DNA from: Flaccisagitta enflata
Lineage: Eukaryota; Chaetognatha; Sagittoidea; Aphragmophora
Direction of reading: 5' to 3'
Assembly (NCBI GenBank): GCA_965153355.1
Contig: OZ231127.1
Coordinates: forward strand, 55,676,001-55,740,000
DNA: 64,000 nucleotides
The position numbers and the translations under genes are program-made. This document shows positions 45,079-56,582 of the stretch, piece by piece. Every line of letters begins with the position of its first letter. Position 1 is the first letter of the stretch. The notes under the pieces are model-generated. The model had not been told where the DNA came from, made no database searches, and was given only the letters and a program-made list of their open reading frames with translations.

Positions 45079-45351
45079 AGACGTTCGCTAGCCTGACTGG
45101 GGCAACGTAAGAAGCTGATATTTTTACTGAAGATAGAGAAGACATGTGGCCAGGGTAGACCTGGAACAAATTCCCAAAAAAGTTACTACCCTCTATATGG
45201 TTACATTTTACAGATTTATTCTTGGATTTATTGTATGTAAAATAATAAAATTTAAATTTTTTTTTACAGGTCTACCCTGGCCACATGTCTTGTCTATCTT
45301 CAGTAAAAATTTCAGCTTCCTCCGTTGCCCCAGTTAGGCTAGCGAGCGTCT
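45079..45351. repeat. Fold-back element with about 85-bp arms
   Basis: The arms 45079-45163 and 45267-45351 are nearly perfect inverses. They run from the AGACGTTCGCTAGCC / GGCTAGCGAGCGTCT ends through TTTTTACTGAAGATAGA and ACATGTGGCCAGGGTAGACCTG. The loop of about 100 bp is AT-rich. A miniature inverted-repeat transposon is likely. Confidence 0.85.
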
Positions 45352-45559
45352 GAAAAATTGCCTATATTTGGGTTTTTCAATTTTCTGAAATTTTTTGAAG
45401 GGGTTTCTTACACAAGTATTTGACATTCTGTAAAAGAAAAAAAATCAGGGTAACTTCATTTTGAAGCAACGATAGCCTTAAGTTGAAGTGGGTGTACAGT
45501 AGTTGGAAGGGGCCATAAGTCCCATTACCTTTTTTTTGCAATTTTGAAAGTTTCTTTTT

Positions 45560-45796
45560 AGTTGCGTGCACGCGACGCTATGACCCGCTCTGTCTGTTGG
45601 TCGGTCTGTCTGTCGGTCAGTCGGTCACGCTTAGCATTTTTTGTCGTTTTATGTCAGTTTTAGTCATTTTAAGTTATTTCAAGATAATTTGGTCTTTTAG
45701 TCTTTTAGTCTTTTAGTTTTTTAGTCTTTTAGTCTTTTTGTCTTTTTGTCTTAGGGTCTTAACAACCGCACGCGACTGTAAGGTGTTGGCCTTGTT
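45560..45796 (+). repeat. Family A element (A2 type)
   Basis: AGTTGCGTGCACGCGACGCTATGACCCGC, CGGT words, a GTCTTTTAGTC array, then GGTCTTAACAACCGCACGCGACTGTAAGG and TGTTGGCCTTGTT. Confidence 0.8.
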
Positions 45797-46488
45797 TTTT
45801 TTTTCGACTCTGTTTTTTTTTTACTCTGTGAAACTATTCTTTCTCATTTTTTGTCGGTCTGATGCCTTATCCTTCTTCTTTTTCTTTTTCTTTACTTTCT
45901 TCTCCCTTTTCTCCTTGTCCTTCCAAAACCTTCCGATATACCCCTCCCTACCGAGCAGCGGCACTACACGTTGCAGCATAATCAAGAGGCCTGCAGGCAG
46001 ACACTCACAAAGCCAGACACGCTGATAGAAAGAACTCCAGGACGAAAGTCATGTAGAAAGACAAACAGAAGGAAGAACCAACAGAATGAGAGACATATAG
46101 AGAAAAGGGACGATAAACAGGGCAGACAGATAAACAGAAAGACCGAAAGCCAGAAATAAAGAACTAAGAGACAGACTAGCGAGAAGATGGACAGTTTTGT
46201 CTTTTTTGAATTATGAATTAAAATAGGTTATCAAAGACAAAGGCAAAGACATGTCACGATGTTGAATCCCCACCCCAAGAGAGCCCTGGCTCATTTCGCT
46301 TACATTTGCCCGGATTAAAACTGGTGTCGACGTTCTAGATGGGCAGAAACAGGAAAACAGAGCTACAATTACATCCCGCTATAACGAACCAAAAGTAACG
46401 GAAATCCGCCTATATTATAAAACCTCAATCTCTTGCTCCCATCTTATCATTTCGTTTTATTTCATAACATAATTCCGCCTATTATGAA

Positions 46489-46752
46489 AACAAGATCATT
46501 AGACCTAAGTCGCGTGCGTCGGCACTTTCAAAAAAAGGCAGGCAGACAGACAGACAAACAATTTTTTTTTGAAAAAGACATTTGAAATGGCTGTCTACTC
46601 CTCAAATTTCCTTCTCTACCATTCAGAAACATAAAAAACGCTTTAAAAAGCCTTTAAAACAGTTTTGTGACGGACCAACTGACGGACCGACGGACCGACC
46701 GACGGACCGACCAAAAAGTGGCTTAAGGAGTCGCGTAGCACGCGACTAAAAA
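46489..46752 (-). repeat. Family A element (A2-like), degraded
   Basis: AACAAGATCATTAGACC, AAGTCGCGTGCG, then AT-rich sequence, a GACGGACCGACC run and GGAGTCGCGTAGCACGCGACTAAAAA. On the minus strand the hairpin end is intact. Confidence 0.65.
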
Positions 46753-46795
46753 TATGTTAGTCCCTTGGCATCCGTTTTTGGCGACTTAGGAACTT

Positions 46796-46799
46796 TTGG

Positions 46800-46842
<43 letters not shown>

Positions 46843-46884
46843 GATCATGACCATCGTCGATATTATCGATATCATCATCATCAT

Positions 46885-46959
<75 letters not shown>

Positions 46960-47032
46960 TCATCGTCGTCATCGTCATCATCATCAAAATCATCATCGTC
47001 ATCGTCATCATCATCATTTTCATCATCCTCAC
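46796..47032 (+). repeat. (ATC)n microsatellite
   Basis: Trinucleotide ATC/GTC repeats with a few interruptions. His, Ser, Ile, Asp or Met homopolymer frames are artefacts. Confidence 0.97.
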
Positions 47033-47232
47033 ACTCCCTATAATTGCATAGACTTTTTTTCTAGACTCCATCATCTTCTTTGCATGCGTAAATTACAGAT
47101 TTTTCCTTATGCAATTTACGGATTACTTCATTACCGCCTCACGGCAAATGACTGCCGCTTCATCGGATTATTCCTCATTGATCACTGACGCCGCAATCAT
47201 CCTCGCCTCCTTTACAGATTCCAATTGTTTTC

Positions 47233-47441
47233 TTTGGTCGCGTGCTACGCGACTCTACACCCCGCTTTGTTGGTCCGTCGGTCCGTCCGTCGGCCCGTTG
47301 GTCCGTCACACTTTACTTTTTTTGTTTTTTGTTTTTTTGCGGTCTTTGGCCTCACTGCTCCTGCCCAAATGATCAAGTGACCTCAAATACAGCCCCTGCC
47401 CACCCGCTCGCGACTGGGGTAGCCGTGTATCCGGCCTTGTT
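47233..47441 (+). repeat. Family A element (A1 type), complete
   Basis: TTGGTCGCGTGCTACGCGACT, CTACACCCCGCTTTGTTGG, CCGT words, GGCCTCACTGCTCCTGCCC, CACCCGCTCGCGACTGGGG, GTGTATCCGGCCTTGTT. Confidence 0.85.
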
Positions 47442-47463
47442 TCTTTTTGTTGTGGTTATTGTT

Positions 47464-49162
47464 GGGCAGCGGGCCCGAAGGTGACGAATTCTTGTAGAAC
47501 ACAGGGAGAATCTGTCCGTCCGTCCATTCGTCCGTCCCCCCCCCCCCCCTGCCCGGGTGATTTAGGTGCTTGGGTGGTTTTAGGGGTGTCGGTGATGGTG
47601 ATTTGGGGGTTTTGGGTGGTGGTTGGGTATATGACGCCTCTAACCATAGCGTCAATAATAATGGCCGCCATGTTCAATTTGCTGCAGTGAGTTCAATTTT
47701 TGGACTAGATTGATAATTTTTGAGATGGTGATAATATTTTAAATTTCTGACTTAGCAAAAAAAATAGAATTCAAAAAGTTAATTTTTGTGTCCGCAGCAT
47801 TAATTTTTGTGAACAGTATTCTAACACAAATTGATCAATAACTTTTTACAATGATTCTTTTCAGAACTTTAAAAAATGATTTTTTTTTCATCATTGTATT
47901 TGAAGTTTTCTGTTTTCAAAGATGAAGAAAGTATAAATGATTTTTGACCCAACAATGAAATCAAAACTCAAAAAAGTTAATTTTTTTGGTCACAGTAATG
48001 ATTTTTAAACAAGGGAGTAAAATCAGTTTTTGATAAAAAAATTTTACTAACTTCAATTTTTTGCAGTGAGCTCATTTTTTCAGCTAGTCTCACAATTTTT
48101 TAGGTGGAAATAGTTCATCAAATTTCCGACTCAACAAAAAAATCAGAACTTAAAAATGTTGATTTTTGCACTACTTTTTGTTGATTTTACTAAAAATGTG
48201 CAAAATTATCTCTTAAACACCTATCGTCCCACCTCTTTAATGAAATAATTTTTTGCAACAGGGGCAATTTTTTTCAAGTGTGTGATAGTTTTGCAATTTA
48301 TTGACCTGCTGCAAAAATCAGAACTTGAAAAAGTGTTTTTTTGTGCCTGTGACATGAGTTTTTGTAAAACATTTCAAAAACCAAAAAATGCAAAAAAAAG
48401 TGATTTGGCAGTTCATATTTGGATACCTTTCACAATTTTTATGCCATGGGTACATTTTTTGATGTTTTGGGTTCTGATTTTTTCTCTGAGTCAGGAATTT
48501 GGAGTTCTGTTACCACCTAAAAAATTTTGAAGCTAGTCAAAAAATTGAACTCAGGGTAGGGTTTTGAATAGGCGGCCATTTTTATTGACGCCATGGTTAG
48601 TATGCCCAAACCACCCATAGTGCGCCCCATCCTCAGGGCTTCATCTCCTTTGGGGCCTATTCTGACCCAAATTCTGCCAAATAGCTCAAATCCAAGCAAT
48701 ATGGCCCAAATCTAAGCAAAATGGCCCAAATACAAGCATTTTGGCCCAAATACAAGCAAATTGGTCTGGAAACCCCGATTCTGGCCTGAGGTCCATCATT
48801 TTGACCCCTTAGACCTATATTGTGGCCTCCAATCCCTAAGTTCTGACTAGATTTGGGCCAATTTGCTTTGATTTGGGCCATTATGCTTGGATTTGGGCCA
48901 TTTTGCTTTGATTTAGGCCATATTGCTTGTGTTTGGGCTATTTGGCAGAATTTGGGTCAAAATAGTCCCAAAGGAGACAAAGCTCTGAGGATGGGGCGGA
49001 GGGGGAGAGGGGGGAACACACCGACAGACGGGCGGACGCGGATGGATGGACGGACAGATTCCTCCTGTGTTCTACAGGACTTCGTCCCCTTCGGAGCCGC
49101 TGCCCTGCTCCCCGTCAACTTAAATCACACACTACTCAAGCAGGGCACGGGTACCGCTTACT
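47464..49162. repeat. Family D element 6, long fold-back
   Basis: Left GGGCAGCGGGCCCGAAGGTGACGAATTC, TGTAGAACACAGGG is mirrored at the right by CCTCCTGTGTTCTACAGGACTTCGTCCCCTTCGGAGCCGCTGCCCTGC. Second-level inverted parts are GGCCGCCATGTTCAATTTG (47660) and GCGGCCATTTTTATTGACGCC (48572). Minisatellite units GGCCCAAATCTAAGCAAAAT (48660-48770) invert to GATTTGGGCCATTTTGCTT (48850-48960). The AT-rich centre has no gene. An ORF near 49200-49400 is not supported. Confidence 0.7.
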
Positions 49163-49791
49163 GCCTTTCTTTATTCTTTTTTTTCTGTTTAACCTTTTAC
49201 TTTTTCCGCTGCGGTTTTTGTTATCGTGACGGACATGATACTGAAATGAATATAAAAGAACACAAGGAGTGCTGGCTTCGGCTTAAACGTTATTTCACTC
49301 ACAATCAACACGTGTTTTTTAAACTCTTATCCCTTCGTTACTGTTTATTTGTGTTAGTTTTGCGCAATCAGTGCCCTTCTTTGTGCGACAGACAGAAATC
49401 TCTTTAAAAACGTTTTTTTTTCCTCCCCTTTGCGTGACACAGTGGAGAGGCAAAGAGAAGAAGGTTTTCTTTTCACCAATTTCTCTCACTTCGACTTATT
49501 TGCCAAAAGAGAGAAAGAAAGGGTTGGCACAATGCTAGAAAAGAAAAACAAGGCCGTATGTACAATATTACTCCGGTACGACTTTATGGAAGCAGTTGTA
49601 ATGAAGTAGCTCTGCAGGTTTGACGAAAAAAGAAATCTCGCTAACCCAAGCTCATGATGCTCAGATTATCAAAGAAAGAGATGGACAATCAGACCGACAG
49701 ACCCTACTAAAATTGCGACTAAGCATCTTTGCGGAAGACCGAGCCGCCGCCTTAGCGTCACCCTCTCTGTCTCTCCTTTCCCTGTCTCTCC

Positions 49792-49832
49792 TTTAACTCT
49801 CTGTCTCTCTCTGTCTCTCTCTGTCTCTCTCT

Positions 49833-49892
<60 letters not shown>
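49792..49892 (+). repeat. (CT)n microsatellite
   Basis: TCTGTCTCTC followed by about 60 bp of CT. No gene is supported in 49163-49791; AT-rich sequence there ends in a short GACAGACC run. Confidence 0.95.
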
Positions 49893-49895
<3 letters not shown>

Positions 49896-50049
49896 GAGTA
49901 AGAGCTCGAGAATATTTTCCTTTGAAAAAGTTTTTCTGTTTACTTCGGTGTTTCTTTGGGTAATGTAATTTAGAGAAGCATCTTCCTCACTTCTCGGTCT
50001 GCTGCTTCTTGTTGGCGACGACGTCAACCTTCCTCGAGTTTCCCCAATG

Positions 50050-50204
50050 CCAGCAATCCACCATAACAGTGACACAAGGCTGTAAAGGCACCTCTCCCAT
50101 CATACACACCACATGTACCATGGAGTGACATAAGGCGCCTCCTTCATCATACCCACCACATTTCCCATGAAAAAGTGACATAAGGCATCTCCTCCATCAT
50201 ACTA
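50050..50204 (+). repeat. Degenerate minisatellite, left part, target of the Tc1 insertion
   Basis: Three units of about 48 bp: CCCACCACATGTACCATG, GTGACATAAGGCGCCTCC and TCATCATAC. The array resumes at 51594, on the other side of the transposon. Confidence 0.75.
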
Positions 50205-51592
50205 CCTAGGAAATAAGTCTACGTTCAGCTGTTTACAGTCGTATCTATACTTCTAGTTCAGCTAGACATAAAAAATCGGTGATATTCAGAAAGAGCTTCG
50301 AAAGATCTTTCATTTGGGACCAATCCCGTTACGGTAGCTCAAAGCGTTTAGACGTGAGAGTCATTTAAAGATGACATACCATTTTGAAAAATGTAGAAAA
50401 AAAAAGGGTTTAGTTCGACGCGTTAAGCACGATCGTCAGCACGTGCATTTTAGTAGATTTAGTCATTTTTTTGCATTTTTTATTATGCCGGGAGGAGCTG
50501 ATGTCCCGCTCAGTGATAGAGGGGCCATTGTCGCTCTCAGCAACGAGGGCTTCAGTCAGCGGGTGATCGGCAAAAAGCTTGGTTACGCACAGTCCACCGT
50601 CAGCACCGTCATTCAAAACTTCAAAAGGGCGAACAATGTAGAAAACAAACCGCGTTCCGGTCGTCCTCTCGTCTCAACGCCTGCCCAAGACAAAATTTTG
50701 GTCGAACTCTCACTGAAAGATCGCCGAAAGTCAGTTTCGGAATTGAACGACGAATGGCGGAAGCGTTGTGGGGTCGACGTTTCTCATCGCACCGCCAACA
50801 ATCGCCTCCTGGCGGCAAGTCTACCGGCAAGAACACCTCGTCGGAAGCCACTCAAGACGGAAGTCATCAAAGCAAAACGACTTCAGTTTGCGCAAGACCA
50901 TCGCGATTGGACGGTCGAAGACTGGAAGCGCGTCTGTTTCTCCGACGAAAGTTGGATTCAACTGCGTGAGAATGGAAGGCTTCAATTATGTTCGTCGACG
51001 GCCGGGTGAAGCATATGAGCCGGAATGCGTCGTCACGACGACAAAACACCCCACCAAGATCATGGTATTTGGTGCGGTGACTGCGAGTCGGAAGAGCAAA
51101 CTGGTCTTCATCAAGGGATCCGTTGACGCCAGGAAGTACCAACACGTTTTGAAAACCGTCGGCATCACCGAATTTCTCAAAGTCAAATCGAGGAAGCCTT
51201 ACGAGTTCATGGAGGATGGGGCTCCGGCCCATCGGGCAAAGACGACACAGAAGTGGCTTCAAGACCATGGCGTCAAGAAGTTCGAAGGATGGCCGGGCAA
51301 CTCGCCCGATCTCAACCCAATCGAAAATCTCTGGTCGCAGATGAAGCATCTTCAACGAAAGAAAAGAGCAACATCGATCGCAGGACTGAAAAAAATCGCG
51401 CGAACGGTCTGGCAACAAGTCTCGGCAGATTACCTGTTGAAGCTCTACGAATCGATGCCACGGCGAATGGAAGCCGTCATTACCGCGGGAGGAGGTCACA
51501 CGAAGTATTGATGAACGAAAATCAATGAATTTGTTTGAATTCCATGAATAAATGAATTTTCTCCTCAAGTGAACGTAGACTTTTTTCCTAGG
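50205..51592 (+). mobile_element. Tc1/mariner-type DNA transposon
   Basis: The 1388-bp element has 24-bp terminal inverted repeats with one mismatch (CCTAGGAAATAAGTCTACG on the left; right end inverse with AAA AAA). TA dinucleotides at 50203-50204 and 51593-51594 are the expected target duplication. It encodes a transposase on the plus strand (50485-51511). Confidence 0.92.
50485..51511 (+). pseudogene. Tc1/mariner transposase with one frameshift, DD35E
   Basis: Transposases of this superfamily cut and paste their own element into TA sites. The start chosen is the ATG of MPGGADVPLSDRGAIV. An N-terminal paired-like helix-turn-helix region follows (RGAIVALSNEGFSQRVIGKK, then GRPLVSTPAQ). The catalytic domain has D in CFSDESW, D in FMEDGAPAHR and E in NPIENLW, with 35 residues between the last two. 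The total length of about 341 residues is typical. A one-base shift near 50975-50985, just after the first catalytic motif, moves the frame and leads to TGA at 51007. Downstream the other frame continues from RRRPGEAYEP to the TGA at 51511. This copy is therefore probably inactive unless the shift is a sequencing error. Confidence 0.9.
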
Positions 51593-51593
51593 T

Positions 51594-51800
51594 AGTACCC
51601 ACCACATGTACCTTGTACCATGTATTTTAGTTTGGGTATAGTGAGGGATATTGTTCCACTTGCCATACCCACCACATGTACCATGAATAAGTGACATAAG
51701 GTACCTCCTCTATCATTCCCACCGTATGCACCAAGTTGGGACAGTGTATAAGTGACACAAGTCACCACTTCCATCATATCCATCTCAAGCACCATGTAAG
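51594..51800 (+). repeat. Degenerate minisatellite, right part
   Basis: CCCACCACATGTACC, GTGACATAAGGTACCTCC and TCATATCC units continue the array interrupted at 50204. Confidence 0.7.
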
Positions 51801-51962
51801 AGCTCCCAAGGCTCTTGTCCATATCTTTATCTTTATTTTGGTCATAGTGTAATGTTGTATAAGTGACAGTACTTTACTTAATCGTGTAAGTAAGAATACG
51901 CATTTACATGTCGTACGCGTGAATTTAGGTTAGTATGACATTTCTTTTTAAGTGAGGACTAA

Positions 51963-52163
51963 AGAATCTACGACATTGTTGTCGACCATGTCGATGATAA
52001 CGACGATGATGATGATAGCGACGATGTGGAAGATGATGACGACCTTAATGACGATAGCAACGTAAAAGAAGTTGCGGACGATGAGGACGACGACGATGAT
52101 GGCGACGGTGACGACCATGATGACGACCCTGACGACAAGGGCGTTGAGAGTCAAAACAAGTAA
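51963..52163 (+). other. Open frame of Asp-rich low complexity
   Basis: After an in-frame TAA, 66 codons stay open to TAA at 52161-52163. They encode a highly acidic peptide with GAC/GAT runs (DDNDDDDDSDD, EDDDD) and an ordinary-looking ending (KGVESQNK). There is no ATG or good acceptor. It may be an imperfect GAY repeat rather than an exon. Confidence 0.2.
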
Positions 52164-52598
52164 AAAAGGAGTAGGAAAACAACAAACAAAAAAGCGACGC
52201 CTTAGTTGACGTTGAAAATAACCCAATGCCAATTTTCTAAGTCTAGAGCTTTTTCAATTTTTTCCAGCCACTGTCTATCTCTATCTACCAGCGCTTATAT
52301 TTCAAGTCGTGAAGATACGGTGGTGATTTTGTTAATCTTAAATGGAGAAAAAGTATTATGCAATGCTTATGTTTAACTCTTATGCAAAAATTGAAATGCT
52401 TAATGAGTCAATGAAAGCGAATAGCTCTCTTTATCCACTGAGAAAAAATGTTTGTAATTGAACAAAAATCATGATACCCCTCGATTGAATATGCTATGAG
52501 GTGACTGGAGTAAATGTGCAGTCGCTGCAGACAGTGCTGTGGCCATTGACTGAAACTAACACATTAATAGGTTGAGATACTCGCTAATGAACGTCTTT

Positions 52599-52602
<4 letters not shown>

Positions 52603-52677
<75 letters not shown>
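52603..52677 (+). repeat. (CT)n microsatellite
   Basis: About 75 bp of CT. A GCC/GTC-rich triplet stretch follows at 52783-52830. Confidence 0.96.
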
Positions 52678-52679
<2 letters not shown>

Positions 52680-53217
52680 CGAGTTTCTCTATTTCACCCT
52701 CAGTTGGTCAAGTTGACCGCAGGGGCGCCGAGAATGTCATTATATTTCATGCTTTCACGTCAGAGTGAGCAACCCTCTTAGCCACCGCCGCCGCCGCCGT
52801 CACCGTCATCGTCGTCGTTGCTGCCGCCGCCCTGTTAACATGACGAGAGGCCATTAATGGACGAGCCCCTTTTCATTCAACGTTTTCATCTATTTTACGC
52901 TATTGTCCACACTCAAGCTTTTCCTCATCGTGGATTGTGGATGTGTGTGCGTGGAAATGAATAAATACGCGAAAGTTAACTACCGCATTCACCTCGTCAA
53001 ATATTACGTGGTCATGATATAGCCTGGATATCTTCATCACGACATAAACTTCATTAATTAAGCAGAAAATAAAATGATCAAAAGCATGAACTTTATAGAT
53101 TATGCATGTACAAAAGCGACGATGTGACCTCATGGGAAAGTCGAGGACGGAAATAGGCTGACAAAAGAAATCAAATGCAGCAACCTGATAAAGATCTACA
53201 TCTGGATCTAGATCAGT

Positions 53218-53218
53218 T

Positions 53219-53308
<90 letters not shown>

Positions 53309-53328
53309 GAGAGAGAGAGACAGAGACA

Positions 53329-53364
<36 letters not shown>

Positions 53365-53370
53365 CTGCCA
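53218..53370 (+). repeat. (GA)n microsatellite with GACAGA parts
   Basis: GA repeats (about 80 bp) and then GAGACAGAGACAGA. One of the few long purine tracts on the plus strand. Confidence 0.96.
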
Positions 53371-53411
53371 AAGAGAGAGACAAAACGGAAAGACGGATAC
53401 GATCGACACGT

Positions 53412-53563
53412 AACAAGGCCGGATACACGGCCAATACCAGTCGTAGACAGGTGGGCAGGGGCGGAAATGCGTGTTGTCACACTTTCCAACTCGATGACCC
53501 CGGACTAACGGACGGATCGACGGACTGACAAAGCCTCTTATAGAGTCGCTAGTCCGCGAATAA
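53412..53563 (-). repeat. Family A element (A3 type), diverged
   Basis: AACAAGGCCGGATACACGG, CCAGTCGTAGACAGGTGGGC, AACTCGATGACC, ACGGACTGACAAAGCC, TCTTATAGAGTCGCTAGTCCGCGAATAAAA. The end stems no longer match well. Confidence 0.75.
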
Positions 53564-53753
53564 AAAAAGGTAAGACCTAGGCTATAATCTCGTATTCGTT
53601 CATCTTCTGTCGATGTATTTACCACAATGATTGTGTTTCTCCCCCACATGATTTTACAGCAGAGGATAATGGAGATTGTAATTGTGTCAGGCCGTTGGTC
53701 AGTCCGGCCATCCATTGCATTGGTTCGACTGTTGGTTCGTGATAAGCTAGTTG

Positions 53754-53895
53754 AAAGGTTTTTTCCTGACCCTTCCCTACCCACCCGTCCGCAACTTGTA
53801 AAGGTTTTTTCCTGACCCTTCCCTACCCACCCGTCCGCAACTTGTAAAGGTTTTTTCCTGACCCTTCCCTACCCACCCGTCCGCAACTTGTAAAG
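53754..53895 (+). repeat. 46-bp tandem repeat, three identical copies
   Basis: The unit runs AAAGGTTTTTTCCTGACCC to ACCCGTCCGCAACTTGT with starts at 53754, 53800 and 53846 and an AAAGG at 53892. The unit contains a family A right-end sequence (CCCACCCGTCCGCAACT). Confidence 0.95.
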
Positions 53896-54179
53896 GAATT
53901 AACAAAATTTAATGTAAGTGTCAAACATTGCCAGCATTAGGATTATGGAGTGGCAGAAAAACACCAAAATTACCTGTGCATCACAAGCGGGTTTCCATTA
54001 CCGTTGGATCCCCTGCATTCGGATGCAGTTATTAATGATTTACTGTAGTCCCATTAGGCTCGAGGGGTCACTAGCTGCATGCTGTCAATAATTGAGTCCG
54101 CGACTGCAATGGGCAGAAGTGACGGTCTGCGGTGACAAACTATCTCAAACGGGATTTTGCATGTGAATCTTCCTCACGT

Positions 54180-54300
54180 GCGTATTTCATCTTGCGCGCG
54201 CGCAAATTCGCCTGCGCACGCTAATTCGTCTGCGCGCGCGCTCATTCGTCGCGTTTGCCTGGGCAAGGAGGCGGGCGCGAAGCTCGACTCGATTCCATAA
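54180..54300. other. CpG-dense patch
   Basis: Runs of GCGCGCGC, CTGCGCACGC and GGCGGGCGCGAAG stand out against the AT-rich surroundings. About 75 bp further, an ATG in TTACCATGG context opens a 40-codon frame (54373-54495). It could be a promoter/first-exon region or chance; I cannot connect it to an exon. Confidence 0.3.
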
Positions 54301-54542
54301 TTCTTTCGTCGCCATTTGTCAGCGGAAATACGAGCCCCTAAATCTCGCCAAATTGAACTAATTCTCGTTACCATGGATACGGGGGGCGCCGTTATTTTCA
54401 ATCACAGATCTCATTTGCATATTTGTTTTCCTTTCTCAATTCCGGAAGCCGCGATGCTAAGCCGGGAAACTTCCCCCGAAAACCGAAAGATTTGAAAAAT
54501 GAGAAAAGTAGAAGAATCAGCTTTCATCCCGAAAACCTCTTT

Positions 54543-54576
54543 TGTCTACCCTCTCTCTCTCTCTCGCTCTTTCTCA

Positions 54577-54674
<98 letters not shown>

Positions 54675-55425
54675 TTTGGTTTCTTTTTTTTTCTTTCTTT
54701 CTCTTTTTTTTTCTTTCCTTTTCCTTTTCCCGTTTTTCCCTTTCTTCTTTTGTTCTTTTGTTCTTTTGTTCTTTTATACTTTTTTTCCTTTTTTCCTTTT
54801 TTCCTTTTTTTCCCCTTCCCTTTCCCCTTTCTTTTCCCTTTCCTTTTCCACTTTTTCCCCTTTTCCTTTTCCTCTTTTTCTCTTTTTCTCTTTTTCCCTT
54901 TTTCCCTTTTTCCTTTTTCCTTTTTCCTTTTCCTTTTTCCTTTTTTTCCTTTTTCCTTTTTCCTTTTTCTATTTTTCACATTTTCCATTTTCTTTTATTT
55001 TTCCATTTTCCATTTTTCTGTTTTTTCCATCTTTTTCCTTTTTTTCGTTTTTTTCGTTTTTTTCTTTTTTTTCTTTTATTCCTTTTTTTCCTTATTTTCC
55101 TTATTTTCCTTATTTTCCTTTTTCTCCTTTTTTTCCGTTTTTTCCTTATTTTCCTTATTTTCCTTATTTTCCTTATTTTCCTTATTTTCCTTATTTTCCT
55201 TTTTTTCCTTTTTTTCCTTTTTTTCCTTTTTTTTTCCTTTTTTTCCTTTTTTTCCTTTTTTTCCTTTTTTCCTTTTTTTCCTTTTTTTTCCTTTTTCCCT
55301 TTTTCCCTTTTTCCCTTTTTCCCTTTCTCCTTTTTCCTTTTTCCCTTTCTTTTTTATTCCTTCTTTTCCTTTTTCTTTTGCTTTTTTTTCTTTTTTTTCC
55401 TTTTTTTCCTTTTTCCTTTTGACAG
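54543..55425 (+). repeat. Long pyrimidine block: (CT)n and TTTTTCC repeats
   Basis: About 100 bp of CT, then about 730 bp of TTTTCC/TTTTTC/TTATTTTCC units, almost free of purines. The long Phe/Leu/Ser and Lys/Glu frames are artefacts. Confidence 0.97.
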
Positions 55426-56056
55426 CATGAAAGTCGATGACCCTATGCTTCACACAAATGGGGATTTCTCCTCCTCCTCCTCCTATATCACCCCCCTCAA
55501 ATACCAGTCTTGAGGCCCAGAAGTCTAGTCCTGAGGCCCAGTCACGTCTTGTCCAGGCTAGGATTTGGGCCTTGAGGCTAGGATTTGGGCCTCAAGGCTG
55601 GGATTTGGGCCTCGAGACTGGAATTTGGACCTTGAGACTTGGATTTGAGGGGGGGACAGAGGAGAAAGAGGAGAAAATCCCCCATATGTGTGAAAGCATA
55701 GGTCATCGACCCCTTCGGGGCCGCTGCCCTGCTTCCCCCTCAACTTCAACCACAACCTACTCAGGCAGGGCACGGGTGCCAGCCTGACCATCTAACAACT
55801 TTGCAACTATTTTCCTTTTTCCTTTTTTTTCTTTTTTTTTTTTTTTTTTTTATCCTTTTTTTTCTTTTTTTTTTCTAGCTCTTTTTTTTTTTTTTCTTTT
55901 TTTCCTTTTTTTTCCTTTATTTCCTTTTCTTCCTTTTCTCACATATGTGGAATCATAGGTCATCGGCCCCTCCGGGGCCGCTGCCCCTCTCATCATCACA
56001 TTCCCACATACACGAACATAGGGGCATTCGGTACCGCTGACCATGTAACGCTTTTG
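55424..56056. repeat. Family D elements 7 and 8 (one complete, one half)
   Basis: Left AAGTCGATGACCCTATGCTTCACAC...GGGGATTTCTCC pairs with GGAGAAAATCCCCCATATGTGTGAAAGCATAGGTCATCGACC. GGGGCCGCTGCCCTGC and CAGGGCACGGG..CCTGACCATCTAAC follow (to about 55812). A second right half (55936-56056: CATAGGTCATCGGCCCC, GGTACCGCTGACCATGTAACG) follows a T-rich tract. Confidence 0.65.

Positions 56057-56582
<526 letters not shown>

Noticed and set aside
49190-49407. CGFC...H...C pattern resembling a zinc finger
   Set aside because: Spacing does not fit C2H2 or Nanos-type fingers beyond the first few residues. No splice acceptor is seen upstream and the rest of the peptide is unlike either family.
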